Positions 7,279 to 15,054 of a stretch of 27,058 bases of DNA are shown in pieces. Made by a program: the position numbers and the translations under genes. Below the pieces are notes generated by a model. It had not been told where the DNA came from, did no database searches, and saw only the letters and a program-made list of their open reading frames with translations. How positions within the stretch are numbered: the first letter of the stretch is position 1; every line of letters starts with the position of its first letter. The stretch comes from an uncultured Eubacteriales bacterium (GTDB taxonomy: Bacteria > Bacillota > Clostridia > Oscillospirales > Acutalibacteraceae): NCBI GenBank assembly GCA_900540235.1, contig UQEY01000026.1:1-27058 (forward strand), given 5' to 3'.

Positions 7279-8349
7279 TTAAAGCAAGCTTGCAACAAGG
7301 TCGCCCATTTGAGAAGTGTTAACAGCTTCAAAGCCGTCCTCAAAAATATCAGGTGTTCTTGCCTTGGTAAGTGCAACATCAACAGCGTTTTCGATAGCGT
7401 CGGCAGCCTCAGCTTCACCGAAAGTATAGCGAAGCATCATAGCACCGCTGAGAATAGTTGCAAGAGGGTTAGCCTTACCCTGACCCGCAATGTCGGGTGC
7501 AGAGCCGTGAATAGGCTCATAAAGACCGAATGTGCCCTCAGCAAGAGAAGCTGAGGCGAGCATACCGATTGAACCGGAAATCATAGAAGCTTCATCGGAA
7601 AGGATATCGCCGAAGATGTTTGAAGTAACGATAGTGTCAAACTGGTTAGGGTTGCGAACAAGCTGCATTGCGCAGTTGTCAACATACATATAAGAAACTT
7701 CAACCTCAGGATAGTCCTTGGCTGTTTCTTCCATAACTTTTCTCCAAAGTCTTGAAGAATCAAGAACATTAGCCTTATCAACGCAGGTAAGCTTTTTGCC
7801 ACGCTTCATTGCGTATTCAAAACCTGCCTTAACAATTCTTTTAATTTCAGGATAAGTATAGCGTTCCGTGTCATAAGCGCCTACAACGCCGTTTTCTTCA
7901 TATGTTCCACGGTCGCCGAAATAGATACCGCCGGTAAGTTCACGAACGATAAGAATATCAAGACCGTCGCCGATAATTTCTTCCTTAATAGGAGAAGCAC
8001 TCTTGAGCGGAGCAAAAATCTTTGCAGGGCGAAGATTTGCAAAAAGGCCCAAATCTTCACGAATTGCAAGAAGACCCTTTTCAGGACGGTTGTTACCAGG
8101 CTGGCTGTCCCACTTTGGTCCACCTACTGCACCGAGCAAAACCGCATCAGAAGCTTTGCAGGCATTTGCAGTTTCTTGCGGATACGGCTTGCCGTATTCG
8201 TCAATAGCGCAGCCGCCCAAAAGCTGATAGTTATAATCAAAGCTAAAGCCGAATTTCTCGCCTGCTTTGTTAAGCACTTTTATACATTCATCTACAATTT
8301 CAGGGCCGATACCGTCGCCCTTTAATACTGTAATTTTATAATTTTTCAT
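7279..8349 (-). CDS. leuB: 3-isopropylmalate dehydrogenase
   Basis: A 356-residue enzyme of normal length for LeuB. It oxidises and decarboxylates 3-isopropylmalate with NAD, the third step of leucine synthesis in the cytoplasm. Family marks seen are the start ITVLKGDGIGPEIV, the GAVGGPKWD segment, the substrate-binding run with LLAIREDLGLFANLRP, the metal-site region SNIFGDILSDEA, and the NAD-binding HGSAPDIAGQGKANP. GAAAGGT lies ahead of the ATG. It is downstream of leuA and the small membrane-protein gene on the same strand. No separate strong promoter is clear, so it may depend on the leuA T-box transcript. leuC and leuD are not between leuA and leuB as they often are. Confidence 0.97.
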   Translation of the reverse strand: MKNYKITVLKGDGIGPEIVDECIKVLNKAGEKFGFSFDYNYQLLGGCAIDEYGKPYPQETANACKASDAVLLGAVGGPKWDSQPGNNRPEKGLLAIREDLGLFANLRPAKIFAPLKSASPIKEEIIGDGLDILIVRELTGGIYFGDRGTYEENGVVGAYDTERYTYPEIKRIVKAGFEYAMKRGKKLTCVDKANVLDSSRLWRKVMEETAKDYPEVEVSYMYVDNCAMQLVRNPNQFDTIVTSNIFGDILSDEASMISGSIGMLASASLAEGTFGLYEPIHGSAPDIAGQGKANPLATILSGAMMLRYTFGEAEAADAIENAVDVALTKARTPDIFEDGFEAVNTSQMGDLVASLL

Positions 8350-8383
8350 ATTTTTACCTTTCTGTTATTTTATATTAACGATT

Positions 8384-8406
8384 CGTCGGGGACGCCGACC
8401 CCTACA
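8384..8406. repeat. Variable-arm hairpin repeat (locus 2, degenerate)
   Basis: GTCGG (8385-8389) pairs with CCGAC (8395-8399) around a five-base loop, followed by CCCTACAT. It has the same layout as the other hairpins with a slightly altered flank. It lies between leuB and the small membrane-protein gene. Confidence 0.6.
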
Positions 8407-8417
8407 TATCATATATT

Positions 8418-8621
8418 TTAATACAATACTGTTGCAACCAAGCCAAAAACCGCAACAAATATTATACAAGAACCTAAAAGGATAATCATCACCTTGATTT
8501 TGTTTGAAACTTCATCAAGCGTTTTGCCCTTATTTGATTTAACCAAAGCCACAAGAAGGATAAGGCAAATCAAAGAAAGACCGCCAAATATAATTGCGAT
8601 AATGCCAAATATAGTTTTCAT
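8418..8621 (-). CDS. Small two-helix membrane protein
   Basis: A 67-residue protein with two hydrophobic segments (about 3-28 and 43-66) joined by a short charged loop rich in Lys, Asp and Glu. The ATG is preceded by CGGTGAT. I recognise no family. It lies in the leucine cluster between leuA and leuB on the same strand, with repeat hairpins in the gaps on both sides. A role in leucine metabolism is not supported beyond position; it could be unrelated. Confidence 0.65.
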   Translation of the reverse strand: MKTIFGIIAIIFGGLSLICLILLVALVKSNKGKTLDEVSNKIKVMIILLGSCIIFVAVFGLVATVLY

Positions 8622-8649
8622 ATTATCACCGAGATTCAGTTATTGTAAA

Positions 8650-8681
8650 GGCGAACACAGTTCGCCCCTACGATAATCGTA
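8650..8681. repeat. Variable-arm hairpin repeat (locus 3)
   Basis: GGCGAAC (8650-8656) pairs with GTTCGCC (8660-8666) around ACA, followed by CCTACGA (8667-8673), TAA and TCGTA (8677-8681). The CTACGA motif is thus immediately repeated in inverted form. It lies between leuA and the small membrane-protein gene. Confidence 0.8.
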
Positions 8682-8760
8682 TATATCAAAATATTGCAAT
8701 AGTGTAATCATCAAATCTTACTGCTGTAATTCAAAATCTGATGCACCACTGTACAACGAC

Positions 8761-10497
8761 TCAGCATTGGTCAAAGATACCCGGCATTGTATCGTCACGC
8801 ATTGTGTCTGCCTGGTCACGGTTGATTGCGCAGATGATACCCTTCATTGAAGCGTAGCCGATATTATGGCTAACACCGATACCGAAAATATCCTTTCCGT
8901 CCTTATTTTTAATATGAATATAGCTGATAGCCTTTGAATCACTGCCGACAGAGATAGCGTGCTCGCTGTAGTCAACAAACTCATATTCTGCAAGACCCGC
9001 TTTGTTCATAGCTTCGCAGAAAGCACCGACAGGACCCGAACCGTCACCCGAAATCTTAATCGGTTCGTTATCCTTATATTTAAGTTCGCCGGTAAAGTGA
9101 ACGGTTGTGAGATAATCGGCTTCGTTCTTTTCTTCTGTTATCTTATAATTAAGAAGTCTGTAAGGACCGCAAACATTACGATATTCTTTTTGGAAGAGGT
9201 CAAAAACTTCATCAGGCTGAAGTTCCTTACCCTTTTCATCGCAAGCTTTTTGAACTACTGCACTGAACTCACTTTGCATAGCCTTAGGCATCTTAATACC
9301 GTAGTCGTTTGCAAGGATAAATGCCATTCCGCCCTTACCGCTTTGAGAATTGATACGGATAATAGGCTCATATTCACGGCCGACATCGGCAGGGTCGATA
9401 GGAAGATAAGGAATATCCCAATAATCGCCGCCGTGCTCCTCCATATATGTTTTGCCCTTGTTGATAGCGTCCTGGTGAGAGCCTGAAAAAGCGGTAAACA
9501 CAAGTTCGCCTGCGTAAGGGTGTCGAGGAGGAACGATCATTTTTGTATTTCTTTCATAAACGCCCTTAATCTTGTTAATATCGTGGAAGTCAAGCTTAGG
9601 GTCAACACCCTGAGTCCACATATTAAGAGCCAAAGTAACGATATCAACATTACCGGTACGCTCACCGTTGCCGAAAAGTGTACCCTCTATTCTGTCTGCA
9701 CCTGCAAGAAGACCGAGTTCGGCAGCGGCAACGCCCGTGCCACGGTCATTATGAGGATGAAGCGAAATAATAGCATTTTCACGGTTTGGAAGATGACGGC
9801 AGAAATATTCAATCTGGTCGGCATAACCGTTTGGAGTTGAGCCCTCAACAGTTGACGGAAGATTAAGGATAATAGGGTTTTCCTTAGTAATATGAAGTTC
9901 TTCCATAACCTGACGGCAAATTTCTACTGCATTATCCATTTCAGTTCCGCTGAAACTTTCAGGGCTGTATTCAAAGCGGATATTCATATCAGGGTTCTTT
10001 TTCTTCTCTTCTTCCGTAAGCTCATAAATAAGCTTAGCACCGTCGATAGCTATATCGATAACACCCTGCATATCGGTTTTAAACACAACCTTACGCTGGA
10101 GTGTAGAAGTTGAATTGTAAAAATGAACGATAACATTTTTAGCACCATCGATAGCTTCAAAAGTTTTTCTGATAAGGTGCTCCCTTGCCTGAACGAGAAC
10201 CTGAATCGTTACATCGTCGGGGATATAGTTACCCTCAATAAGAGTACGCAAAATTTCATATTCGGTTTCACTTGCAGACGGGAAGCCGACTTCAATCTCT
10301 TTAAAACCGATTTTAACAAGAGTAGTGAAGAATTCGAGCTTTTCCTGCAAATTCATTGGGTCAACAAGAGCCTGATTACCGTCTCTGAGGTCAACCGAGC
10401 ACCAAGTAGGCGCTTTTGTAATAGTTTTGTTTGGCCAAGTCCTGTCAGGAATGTTGATAGGCTCAAAGCCTCTGTACTTTTCGTAACCCTGTTTCAT
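8761..10497 (-). CDS. leuA: 2-isopropylmalate synthase (long, LeuA2 type)
   Basis: A 578-residue enzyme that condenses acetyl-CoA with 2-oxoisovalerate, the committed step of leucine synthesis. The N-terminal TIM barrel begins with the DLRDGNQ metal/catalytic motif (about 36-42), and HPHND (about 247-251) supplies further metal ligands. The GNGERTGN segment follows. The last 130 or so residues are the LeuA allosteric domain (GDGSGPVGAFCEAMN, and SHNIGYASMKGI near the end), so leucine feedback is expected. The sequence is of the long type seen in yeast and Actinobacteria. I chose the ATG at 10497, which has AAAGGAGA at good spacing, rather than one six codons earlier. A T-box leader upstream gives tRNA-dependent control. 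Confidence 0.96.
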   Translation of the reverse strand: MKQGYEKYRGFEPINIPDRTWPNKTITKAPTWCSVDLRDGNQALVDPMNLQEKLEFFTTLVKIGFKEIEVGFPSASETEYEILRTLIEGNYIPDDVTIQVLVQAREHLIRKTFEAIDGAKNVIVHFYNSTSTLQRKVVFKTDMQGVIDIAIDGAKLIYELTEEEKKKNPDMNIRFEYSPESFSGTEMDNAVEICRQVMEELHITKENPIILNLPSTVEGSTPNGYADQIEYFCRHLPNRENAIISLHPHNDRGTGVAAAELGLLAGADRIEGTLFGNGERTGNVDIVTLALNMWTQGVDPKLDFHDINKIKGVYERNTKMIVPPRHPYAGELVFTAFSGSHQDAINKGKTYMEEHGGDYWDIPYLPIDPADVGREYEPIIRINSQSGKGGMAFILANDYGIKMPKAMQSEFSAVVQKACDEKGKELQPDEVFDLFQKEYRNVCGPYRLLNYKITEEKNEADYLTTVHFTGELKYKDNEPIKISGDGSGPVGAFCEAMNKAGLAEYEFVDYSEHAISVGSDSKAISYIHIKNKDGKDIFGIGVSHNIGYASMKGIICAINRDQADTMRDDTMPGIFDQC

Positions 10498-10549
10498 AAT
10501 ATTTTCTCCTTTCATTTTTGCACAGGAGCCGTAATTTTTTTAATTTAGC

Positions 10550-10608
10550 GGGTTAACAATGTTAACCCCTACGACAATATTATATCGTATCGGCGAACAC
10601 CGGTCGCC
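10550..10608. repeat. Paired variable-arm hairpin repeat in the leuA leader (locus 4)
   Basis: GGGTTAAC-AAT-GTTAACCC (10550-10568) is followed by CTACGA (10569-10574). TCGTA (10585-10589) then leads into a weaker hairpin pairing GGCGA (10592-10596) with TCGCC (10604-10608). It sits between the T-box terminator and the leuA start, so it is transcribed only when the T-box reads through. Confidence 0.75.
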
Positions 10609-10619
10609 TGTCATCTTGC

Positions 10620-10653
10620 AAAAAAATAAGCCCCTACACAAGAGTATAGGGGC
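10620..10653 (-). terminator. T-box-controlled terminator ahead of leuA
   Basis: On the minus strand GCCCCTA (10647-10653) pairs with TAGGGGC (10630-10636), followed by a T-rich run (10620-10628). It overlaps the region the T-box antiterminator would use. Confidence 0.92.
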
Positions 10654-10899
10654 GTTAATATCACGCTGTACCACCCTACTTCAGCAAGGTAAACCCCTGC
10701 CCTTTAGCATCAATCAATGCCACTGCCAATAACGAGGCAAACCGTCCGTTCCTATTAATTACTATTCAGAGCGGCAACTCTGCAGAGAGCTATGCACCAA
10801 ACCTTTTGTATTGACTTGCACCTACCGTCAACTCTCTTAAACTAAAAAGTAAAGTCTTTTTCTGCTTCGCAGTCTTTAATTTGGGTACTGTTAATTTGT
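10620..10899 (-). promoter_or_regulatory. T-box leader of leuA (leucine-type by context)
   Basis: On the minus strand the conserved T-box AGGGTGGTACAGCG is at 10664-10677, directly before a terminator hairpin. Upstream is a stem I region with AGAGAG, a GGTGCAAG-like apical segment and a CTCTCTGCAG 3' side. A small stem pairs GCAT with ATGC (10707-10720). In known T-boxes, uncharged tRNA binds the specifier and the T-box, favouring the antiterminator. CTC triplets at 10785-10789 are candidate leucine specifiers, but I cannot place the specifier loop with certainty. The element precedes leuA, which fits leucine starvation control. Confidence 0.93.
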
Positions 10900-10905
10900 A
10901 AATAC

Positions 10906-10933
10906 ATTATAACAAATTAAAATAATTTGTCAA
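10906..10933 (-). promoter_or_regulatory. leuA T-box promoter
   Basis: Perfect consensus boxes on the minus strand: TTGACA (10928-10933) and TATAAT (10906-10911), spacing 16. The -35 box begins only seven bases after the stop of the phosphoribosyltransferase-like gene. Confidence 0.9.
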
Positions 10934-10940
10934 GAAATTT

Positions 10941-11591
10941 TTATAAAAGCGAATAGCCGTAGCCGTTTGTAATTGCGTCAACCTTAGCATTTTGACGGCA
11001 AAGCGGGCAATCGTGGGCAGGATAAGCCTCGTAACCAGGAACATCTTTGTCGCTGAAAATCTTGTTAACTTCAACTGAGTCAATACTGTCTGTAGCAGAA
11101 AAAACAGCGGAAATGCCGACTGTTTCGCCGCCGTAATAGCTTACGCTTTCCATAGCTCTTTCAACTGTTTTACCGCTTGTGATACAAGAAATAAGGATAA
11201 GCACCTTTTTGCCGGTAATAAGCTTGCGAAGATTATCCCTAAAGATAATATTGCCCGAAGCGTCATATTCGGGACCGAGAACATAAACGGTGCTGTCAGG
11301 GTTAGGGTTTAACATATTTGCCCTTTGAAGTTCGTGAGCAAGGTAAGCGCCGAGCGCCTGAGTTTCATAAAGGCACAAAACGGTGTCAATCTCTATTCCT
11401 CTTTCGTGGTAGTAGCTTGCAAGAAGCATAGCAGCATCAACCGAAACATCGTGGTTATGCTTAATGTCGGAAGTGCCGATATAAAAATTAAGATGAGAAG
11501 AGCTTGAGACGAAATGACCTGGCATTGCGTGGATAAATACTCTCTCATTTCTGTCTGAAGTTATTGTATAAATTGTTTTATTTTCGCTCAT
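10941..11591 (-). CDS. Orotate-phosphoribosyltransferase-like protein with an altered PRPP loop
   Basis: A 216-residue type I phosphoribosyltransferase-fold protein, closest in feel to orotate phosphoribosyltransferases. The stretch VLILISCITSGKT (about 130-142) sits where the PRPP loop normally reads VLIVDDVITTGGT. The two acidic residues that contact the ribose are replaced by Ile and Ser. A CPLC pair (Cys195, Cys198) after a His lies near the C terminus and could bind metal. Either the enzyme is catalytically unusual, or it is a ligand-binding derivative. GAGGTG precedes the ATG. MITE copy B begins 22 bases upstream, so its promoter must lie inside or beyond that element. It should not be called pyrE on this evidence. 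Confidence 0.75.
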   Translation of the reverse strand: MSENKTIYTITSDRNERVFIHAMPGHFVSSSSHLNFYIGTSDIKHNHDVSVDAAMLLASYYHERGIEIDTVLCLYETQALGAYLAHELQRANMLNPNPDSTVYVLGPEYDASGNIIFRDNLRKLITGKKVLILISCITSGKTVERAMESVSYYGGETVGISAVFSATDSIDSVEVNKIFSDKDVPGYEAYPAHDCPLCRQNAKVDAITNGYGYSLL

Positions 11592-11613
11592 AAGAACACC
11601 TCATAACATATTG

Positions 11614-11795
11614 TAAATTATAGTTTATCTTACAAATAGTTTCTCTCCTATCGACGGCAAAGCCGCCACTTCCCTCGTCAGAGGGAAGCAAGAACTTGGC
11701 TCCCTCTGACGAGGGAGCTGTCAACTTTGTTGACTGAGGGAGAGAAAAACTATAATGTGGCTGAAAGCCGTCAACCGATTATAAACTATAATTTA
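11614..11795 (+). mobile_element. MITE-like repeat, copy B (complete, 182 bp)
   Basis: Perfect 15-bp terminal inverted repeats TAAATTATAGTTTAT (11614-11628) and ATAAACTATAATTTA (11781-11795) bound a highly structured interior. The interior has a CTTCCCTC/GAGGGAAG hairpin, a GCTCCCTC/GAGGGAGC hairpin, a GTCAA/TTGAC hairpin, and an enclosing TTTCTCTCC/GGAGAGAAA pair. There is no coding frame and no transposase. The outer TA at each end is compatible with a TA target duplication, as in IS630/mariner-type elements. It fills most of the 371-base gap between the phosphoribosyltransferase-like gene and the GNAT gene. Confidence 0.85.
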
Positions 11796-11909
11796 GTATA
11801 CCTATTATTTTACTCTAAAAAATCAGTTTTTGCAATAAAGCCAAATATAGAAAATAGTCTAATAATTTTGTTAAAAGTATACAAAGGTATTACTGCTTTA
11901 CTGCCTTTC

Positions 11910-11939
11910 TTGACAACAATATGCCGATTTTGATAAAAT
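11910..11939 (+). promoter_or_regulatory. Promoter of the GNAT gene
   Basis: TTGACA (11910-11915) and TAAAAT (11934-11939), spacing 18, stand 23 bases before the ATG. Confidence 0.6.
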
Positions 11940-11962
11940 AGAAATAATTTTGAGGTGTTAAT

Positions 11963-12373
11963 ATGATTACAAAAAATTATGATGTTTTGCCAAAAGAAGC
12001 AAAGGAAATAAGAATAAAAGTTTTTATGAATGAGCAGGGGTTTAAAGACGAATTTGACGAGCTTGACAAAATCTGCACTCATCTTGTCACTTTTGACGGC
12101 GATATCCCTTGCGCAACCGTTAGGTTTTACGAGCAAAACGGAGCTTACTATATCGGCAGGCTCGCAGTAATTAAAGAGTACCGTGGCAAGCACCTCGGCG
12201 CAGTTATTGTGAATGAGGCAGAAAAGCTTATTAAAGAAAAAGGCGGCAAAGAAATAAGGCTTCACTCCCAGGTTCAGGCAATGCCGTTTTATGCCAAGCA
12301 AGGCTACACCCCGTTCGGCGAACAGGACTTTGACGAAGACTGCCCGCACCACTGGATGAAAAAAGAGTTATAA
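11963..12373 (+). CDS. GNAT-family N-acetyltransferase (ElaA-like)
   Basis: A 136-residue single-domain GNAT protein that should transfer an acetyl group from acetyl-CoA to an amine. Seen are the beta-strand pair ending in IGRLAVIKEYRGKHLG, where RGKHLG matches the acetyl-CoA pyrophosphate loop (Q/RxxGxG/A type), and the C-terminal FYAKQGYTPFGEQDFDE segment common to this family. The N terminus with FMNEQGF resembles the ElaA/YjcF group. Acceptor unknown. TGAGGTG precedes the ATG. It is a single-gene unit with its own promoter and a terminator 18 bases after the stop. Confidence 0.88.
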   Translation: MITKNYDVLPKEAKEIRIKVFMNEQGFKDEFDELDKICTHLVTFDGDIPCATVRFYEQNGAYYIGRLAVIKEYRGKHLGAVIVNEAEKLIKEKGGKEIRLHSQVQAMPFYAKQGYTPFGEQDFDEDCPHHWMKKEL

Positions 12374-12390
12374 TATCTATATAAAACAAG

Positions 12391-12412
12391 AAGTGCCCCC
12401 GAGGGAGCACTT
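12391..12412. terminator. Terminator between convergent GNAT and MATE genes
   Basis: AAGTGC (12391-12396) pairs with GCACTT (12407-12412), with CCC/GGG inside, followed by T6 on the plus strand. It is good for the GNAT gene. On the minus strand the tail after the stem has few T, so it is weaker for MATE. Confidence 0.8.
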
Positions 12413-12414
12413 TT

Positions 12415-13815
12415 TTATTTTGCCAAAACGCTTTCTTTTTCCTGCTTTTTAATATTCTTATTAATAAGTGCAAACATAACAATACTTGTTATTACACAGC
12501 AAATATCTGCCGTTGACTGCGACCAAATGATACCCTCAAGACCGATAAGGCTATTCATAATAAACAGCATAGGCACATAAATAAGACCTTGCCTGCCAAG
12601 TGAAAGAATCATACTTTGAATACCCTTGCCCATACCCTGGAACGAGAAGTTGAGCACAAACATAATGCCGATAACAGGACCAGAAGCCATAAGAGCGAGA
12701 AGCATTTTTTCGCCAAGCTCGATAACATCGTTATTATTGATAAACAGTTCGATAACAGTTCTTCTGAAAAAGAGATAAAACAAAGTCATAACCGTGCCGA
12801 TAACGACATTGCAGATTATACTGAAACGCATACACTTTTTCATTCGCTTATAATTTTGTGCACCGTAGCAGTAGCCGATAAGCGGCTGAACACCCTGTGC
12901 AAGACCGATTTGAAGCATAACCACAAGCATATTTGCTTTCATAGCTATACCCATAGCGGCAACCGCATTGTCGCCGTATTTAATAAGAACAACATTAACG
13001 ATAATATTGCTTACACTCATAAGAAGATTGTTAACAGCGGCAGGCAGACCGACGCCGATAACGCCTTTTGCAATTCCGTTGCCCATTGAAAAACGCTTTG
13101 GAGTAATGCTCAAAATACTTTTGCCCCTAAGAAAATAAACAAGAAAATAAATTACGGTAAGAATATTGCCGATAACAGTTGCGATAGCCGCACCCGCTAC
13201 GCCCATATCGAAGCCGAACGGCATTGTGATACCGAAAAGTTTGTCGCCCTTGTCAAGAATAAAAACAGGGTCGAGAATGATATTTGCAATTTGACCGATA
13301 ACCGAACCTATCATCGATTCTTTTGCCGCACCCTCACCTCTTACCAAGTTTGAGGCAGTGATTGCAAGCACGATTGACGGAGCACCGAGTGCTACCCATT
13401 TAAGATAATCGGCAGCCAAACCGACTGTATTTTCACTCGCACCGACAAGCATAAGAATTTGGTTTTTGAGTGTAAAGAAAATTATGCCGAGCACAGCGCC
13501 TACAATGATTGAAGCATAAATGCAAAAAGCACTGATTGTTTTTACCCTATCCTTTTTGCCCTCACCGAGCGAACGGCTGACAAATGCGCAACCGCCTACA
13601 CCGAAAAGATTGCCCATTGCGATAAACAGTAAAAAAAGCGGCATAGAAACCGAAACTGCGGCAACCTGATTGCTGTCGCCCGTTTGACCTACAAAAAATG
13701 TGTCCGCAAGGTTGTATACAATATTAATAAGCATACTTAGCATACTCGGAAGCGCCATTGTCATAACAGCTTTAGGCACAGTATATTCTTCAAAAACTTT
13801 TGTATTATCTTTCAT
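12415..13815 (-). CDS. MATE-family multidrug/sodium antiporter
   Basis: A 466-residue integral membrane protein of usual MATE length with about twelve hydrophobic segments in two halves. The N-terminal signature region MALPSMLSMLINIVYNLADTFFVGQTGD and a second-half match near QIGLAQGVQPLIGYCYGAQ are typical. MATE proteins export cationic or hydrophobic compounds using Na+ or H+ gradients. The substrate is unknown. GAAAGGAAG precedes the ATG. It lies 101 bases downstream of rsmA on the same strand, with one repeat hairpin in the gap and no clear promoter there, so it is probably transcribed with rsmA. Confidence 0.94.
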   Translation of the reverse strand: MKDNTKVFEEYTVPKAVMTMALPSMLSMLINIVYNLADTFFVGQTGDSNQVAAVSVSMPLFLLFIAMGNLFGVGGCAFVSRSLGEGKKDRVKTISAFCIYASIIVGAVLGIIFFTLKNQILMLVGASENTVGLAADYLKWVALGAPSIVLAITASNLVRGEGAAKESMIGSVIGQIANIILDPVFILDKGDKLFGITMPFGFDMGVAGAAIATVIGNILTVIYFLVYFLRGKSILSITPKRFSMGNGIAKGVIGVGLPAAVNNLLMSVSNIIVNVVLIKYGDNAVAAMGIAMKANMLVVMLQIGLAQGVQPLIGYCYGAQNYKRMKKCMRFSIICNVVIGTVMTLFYLFFRRTVIELFINNNDVIELGEKMLLALMASGPVIGIMFVLNFSFQGMGKGIQSMILSLGRQGLIYVPMLFIMNSLIGLEGIIWSQSTADICCVITSIVMFALINKNIKKQEKESVLAK

Positions 13816-13852
13816 TTATGTTCTTCCTTTCGTTTTATTTGCCGAAAATGGT

Positions 13853-13877
13853 GGGCGAACAGTGTTCGCCCCTACGA
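13853..13877. repeat. Variable-arm hairpin repeat (locus 5)
   Basis: GGGCGAAC-AGT-GTTCGCCC (13853-13871) is followed by CTACGA (13872-13877). Single copy, located between rsmA and the MATE gene. Confidence 0.85.
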
Positions 13878-13916
13878 AATTTGTTTCATTTTTGGATATC
13901 TGAATTAAAAATAATT

Positions 13917-14765
13917 TTATAACCTATCCGCAATATCAATAAGATTTTGCATAGTTAATTTTTCAGGACGGATATTCACTTCCAAACCGAGTTCGTCAAA
14001 AATATTTGTAAGCTTTTCCTTTTGCACGCCCATCGTGTTTGAAATGCTGTTAAGCGCCGTCTTTCGCCTTTGAGCAAAAGCGCACTTAACAAGTGAAAAG
14101 AATTTCTTTTTGTTCTCCACTCGGTATTTTTCAGCCTTATCAAGCGTAAGCTTAATTACCACGCTGTCAACCTTTGGACTCGGGACAAACGAGGTGCGTG
14201 GCACATCAAAAAGAATTTCGCCGTCGGCATAAAAATTAACCGCAACCGAAACTGCGCCCGCCTGCCTTGTGCCAACCTCTGCGCAAAGCCTTTCGCCCGC
14301 TTCCTTTTGAACCATAACAACAATTTCGTCAATGGGAAGCTCGCTTTCAAGAAGCATCATAATAATAGGAGAAGTGATATAATAAGGCAAATTTGCACAC
14401 ACCTTAACGCTGTCGCAGTCGGCAAACTTTTCATCTATAAGCGCTTTTAAATCAAGTTCCATAACATCGCCGTTAACAATTTCAAGATTGTCAAACTCGC
14501 CGAGTGTTTCACCAAGCACCGGCAAAAGCCTTTTATCAAGCTCAACGGCAACAACCTTTTTTGCCGCCTTGCAAAGTTCTTTTGTAAGCACGCCGATACC
14601 CGGTCCGATTTCAAGCACACCCGTTTTGCCGTTTGCATTAAGTTCTTTTGCCATATTCGGGCAAACATCAGGGTCAATCAAAAAGTTTTGACCGAGCGCC
14701 TTTGAAAAAGTAAAGCCGTATTTTGAAAGTATTTTTTTAATAGTATTAATATCGTAAAGATTCAT
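13917..14765 (-). CDS. rsmA: 16S rRNA (adenine(1518)-N6/adenine(1519)-N6)-dimethyltransferase
   Basis: A 282-residue RsmA/KsgA, of normal length. It uses SAM to dimethylate two adjacent adenines near the 3' end of 16S rRNA during 30S maturation. Marks seen are ALGQNFLIDPDV near the N terminus, the SAM loop VLEIGPGIGVLTKEL (about 46-60), the catalytic NLPYYITSPI motif (about 125-134), and the C-terminal CAFAQRRKTALNS stretch. AAAGGTG precedes the ATG. MITE copy C ends only 23 bases upstream and a divergent gene lies beyond it, so the rsmA promoter is probably in or across the repeat. Confidence 0.97.
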   Translation of the reverse strand: MNLYDINTIKKILSKYGFTFSKALGQNFLIDPDVCPNMAKELNANGKTGVLEIGPGIGVLTKELCKAAKKVVAVELDKRLLPVLGETLGEFDNLEIVNGDVMELDLKALIDEKFADCDSVKVCANLPYYITSPIIMMLLESELPIDEIVVMVQKEAGERLCAEVGTRQAGAVSVAVNFYADGEILFDVPRTSFVPSPKVDSVVIKLTLDKAEKYRVENKKKFFSLVKCAFAQRRKTALNSISNTMGVQKEKLTNIFDELGLEVNIRPEKLTMQNLIDIADRL

Positions 14766-14788
14766 ATTACACCTTTAGTTTAGTATTA

Positions 14789-14968
14789 TAAATTATAGTT
14801 TATAATCGGTTGACGGCGTTGCCACATTATATTGTTTCTCTCCCTCAGTCAACAAAGTTGACAGCTCCCTCGTCAGAGGGAGCCAAGTTCTTGCTTCCCT
14901 CTGACGAGGGAAGTGGCGGCTTCGCCGTCGATAGGAGAGAAACCGATGTTAAGATAAACTATAATTTA
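14789..14968 (-). mobile_element. MITE-like repeat, copy C (complete, 180 bp, inverted)
   Basis: Terminal repeats TAAATTATAGTTTAT (14789-14803) and ATAAACTATAATTTA (14954-14968) are identical to those of copy B. The interior is the reverse complement of copies B and D. It occupies half of the 370-base gap between divergent rsmA and marR. On the minus strand the interior holds TTGACT and TATAAT 15 bases apart, pointing at rsmA. Confidence 0.85.
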
Positions 14969-15021
14969 TCTTCATTTTGCGTGTATTTTATCACATTCAA
15001 AAATAGTTTACAATATTATTC

Positions 15022-15049
15022 TTGACATTTTGTTGAATTATGCTAAAAT
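15022..15049 (+). promoter_or_regulatory. Promoter of the MarR-ABC operon
   Basis: TTGACA (15022-15027) and TAAAAT (15044-15049), spacing 16. The predicted start near 15056 falls in the first half of the twin palindrome at 15055-15080. Confidence 0.75.
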
Positions 15050-15054
15050 ATCGT

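Noticed and set aside
8959..9486. 175-codon open frame on the plus strand opposite leuA
   Set aside because: Fully inside leuA on the other strand, without any recognisable domain; leuA is intact with all family motifs.
11810..12352. 180-codon minus-strand frame overlapping the GNAT gene
   Set aside because: Antisense to a GNAT gene with a clear acetyl-CoA loop, promoter and ribosome site. The frame is Phe/Leu-rich as expected for a shadow.
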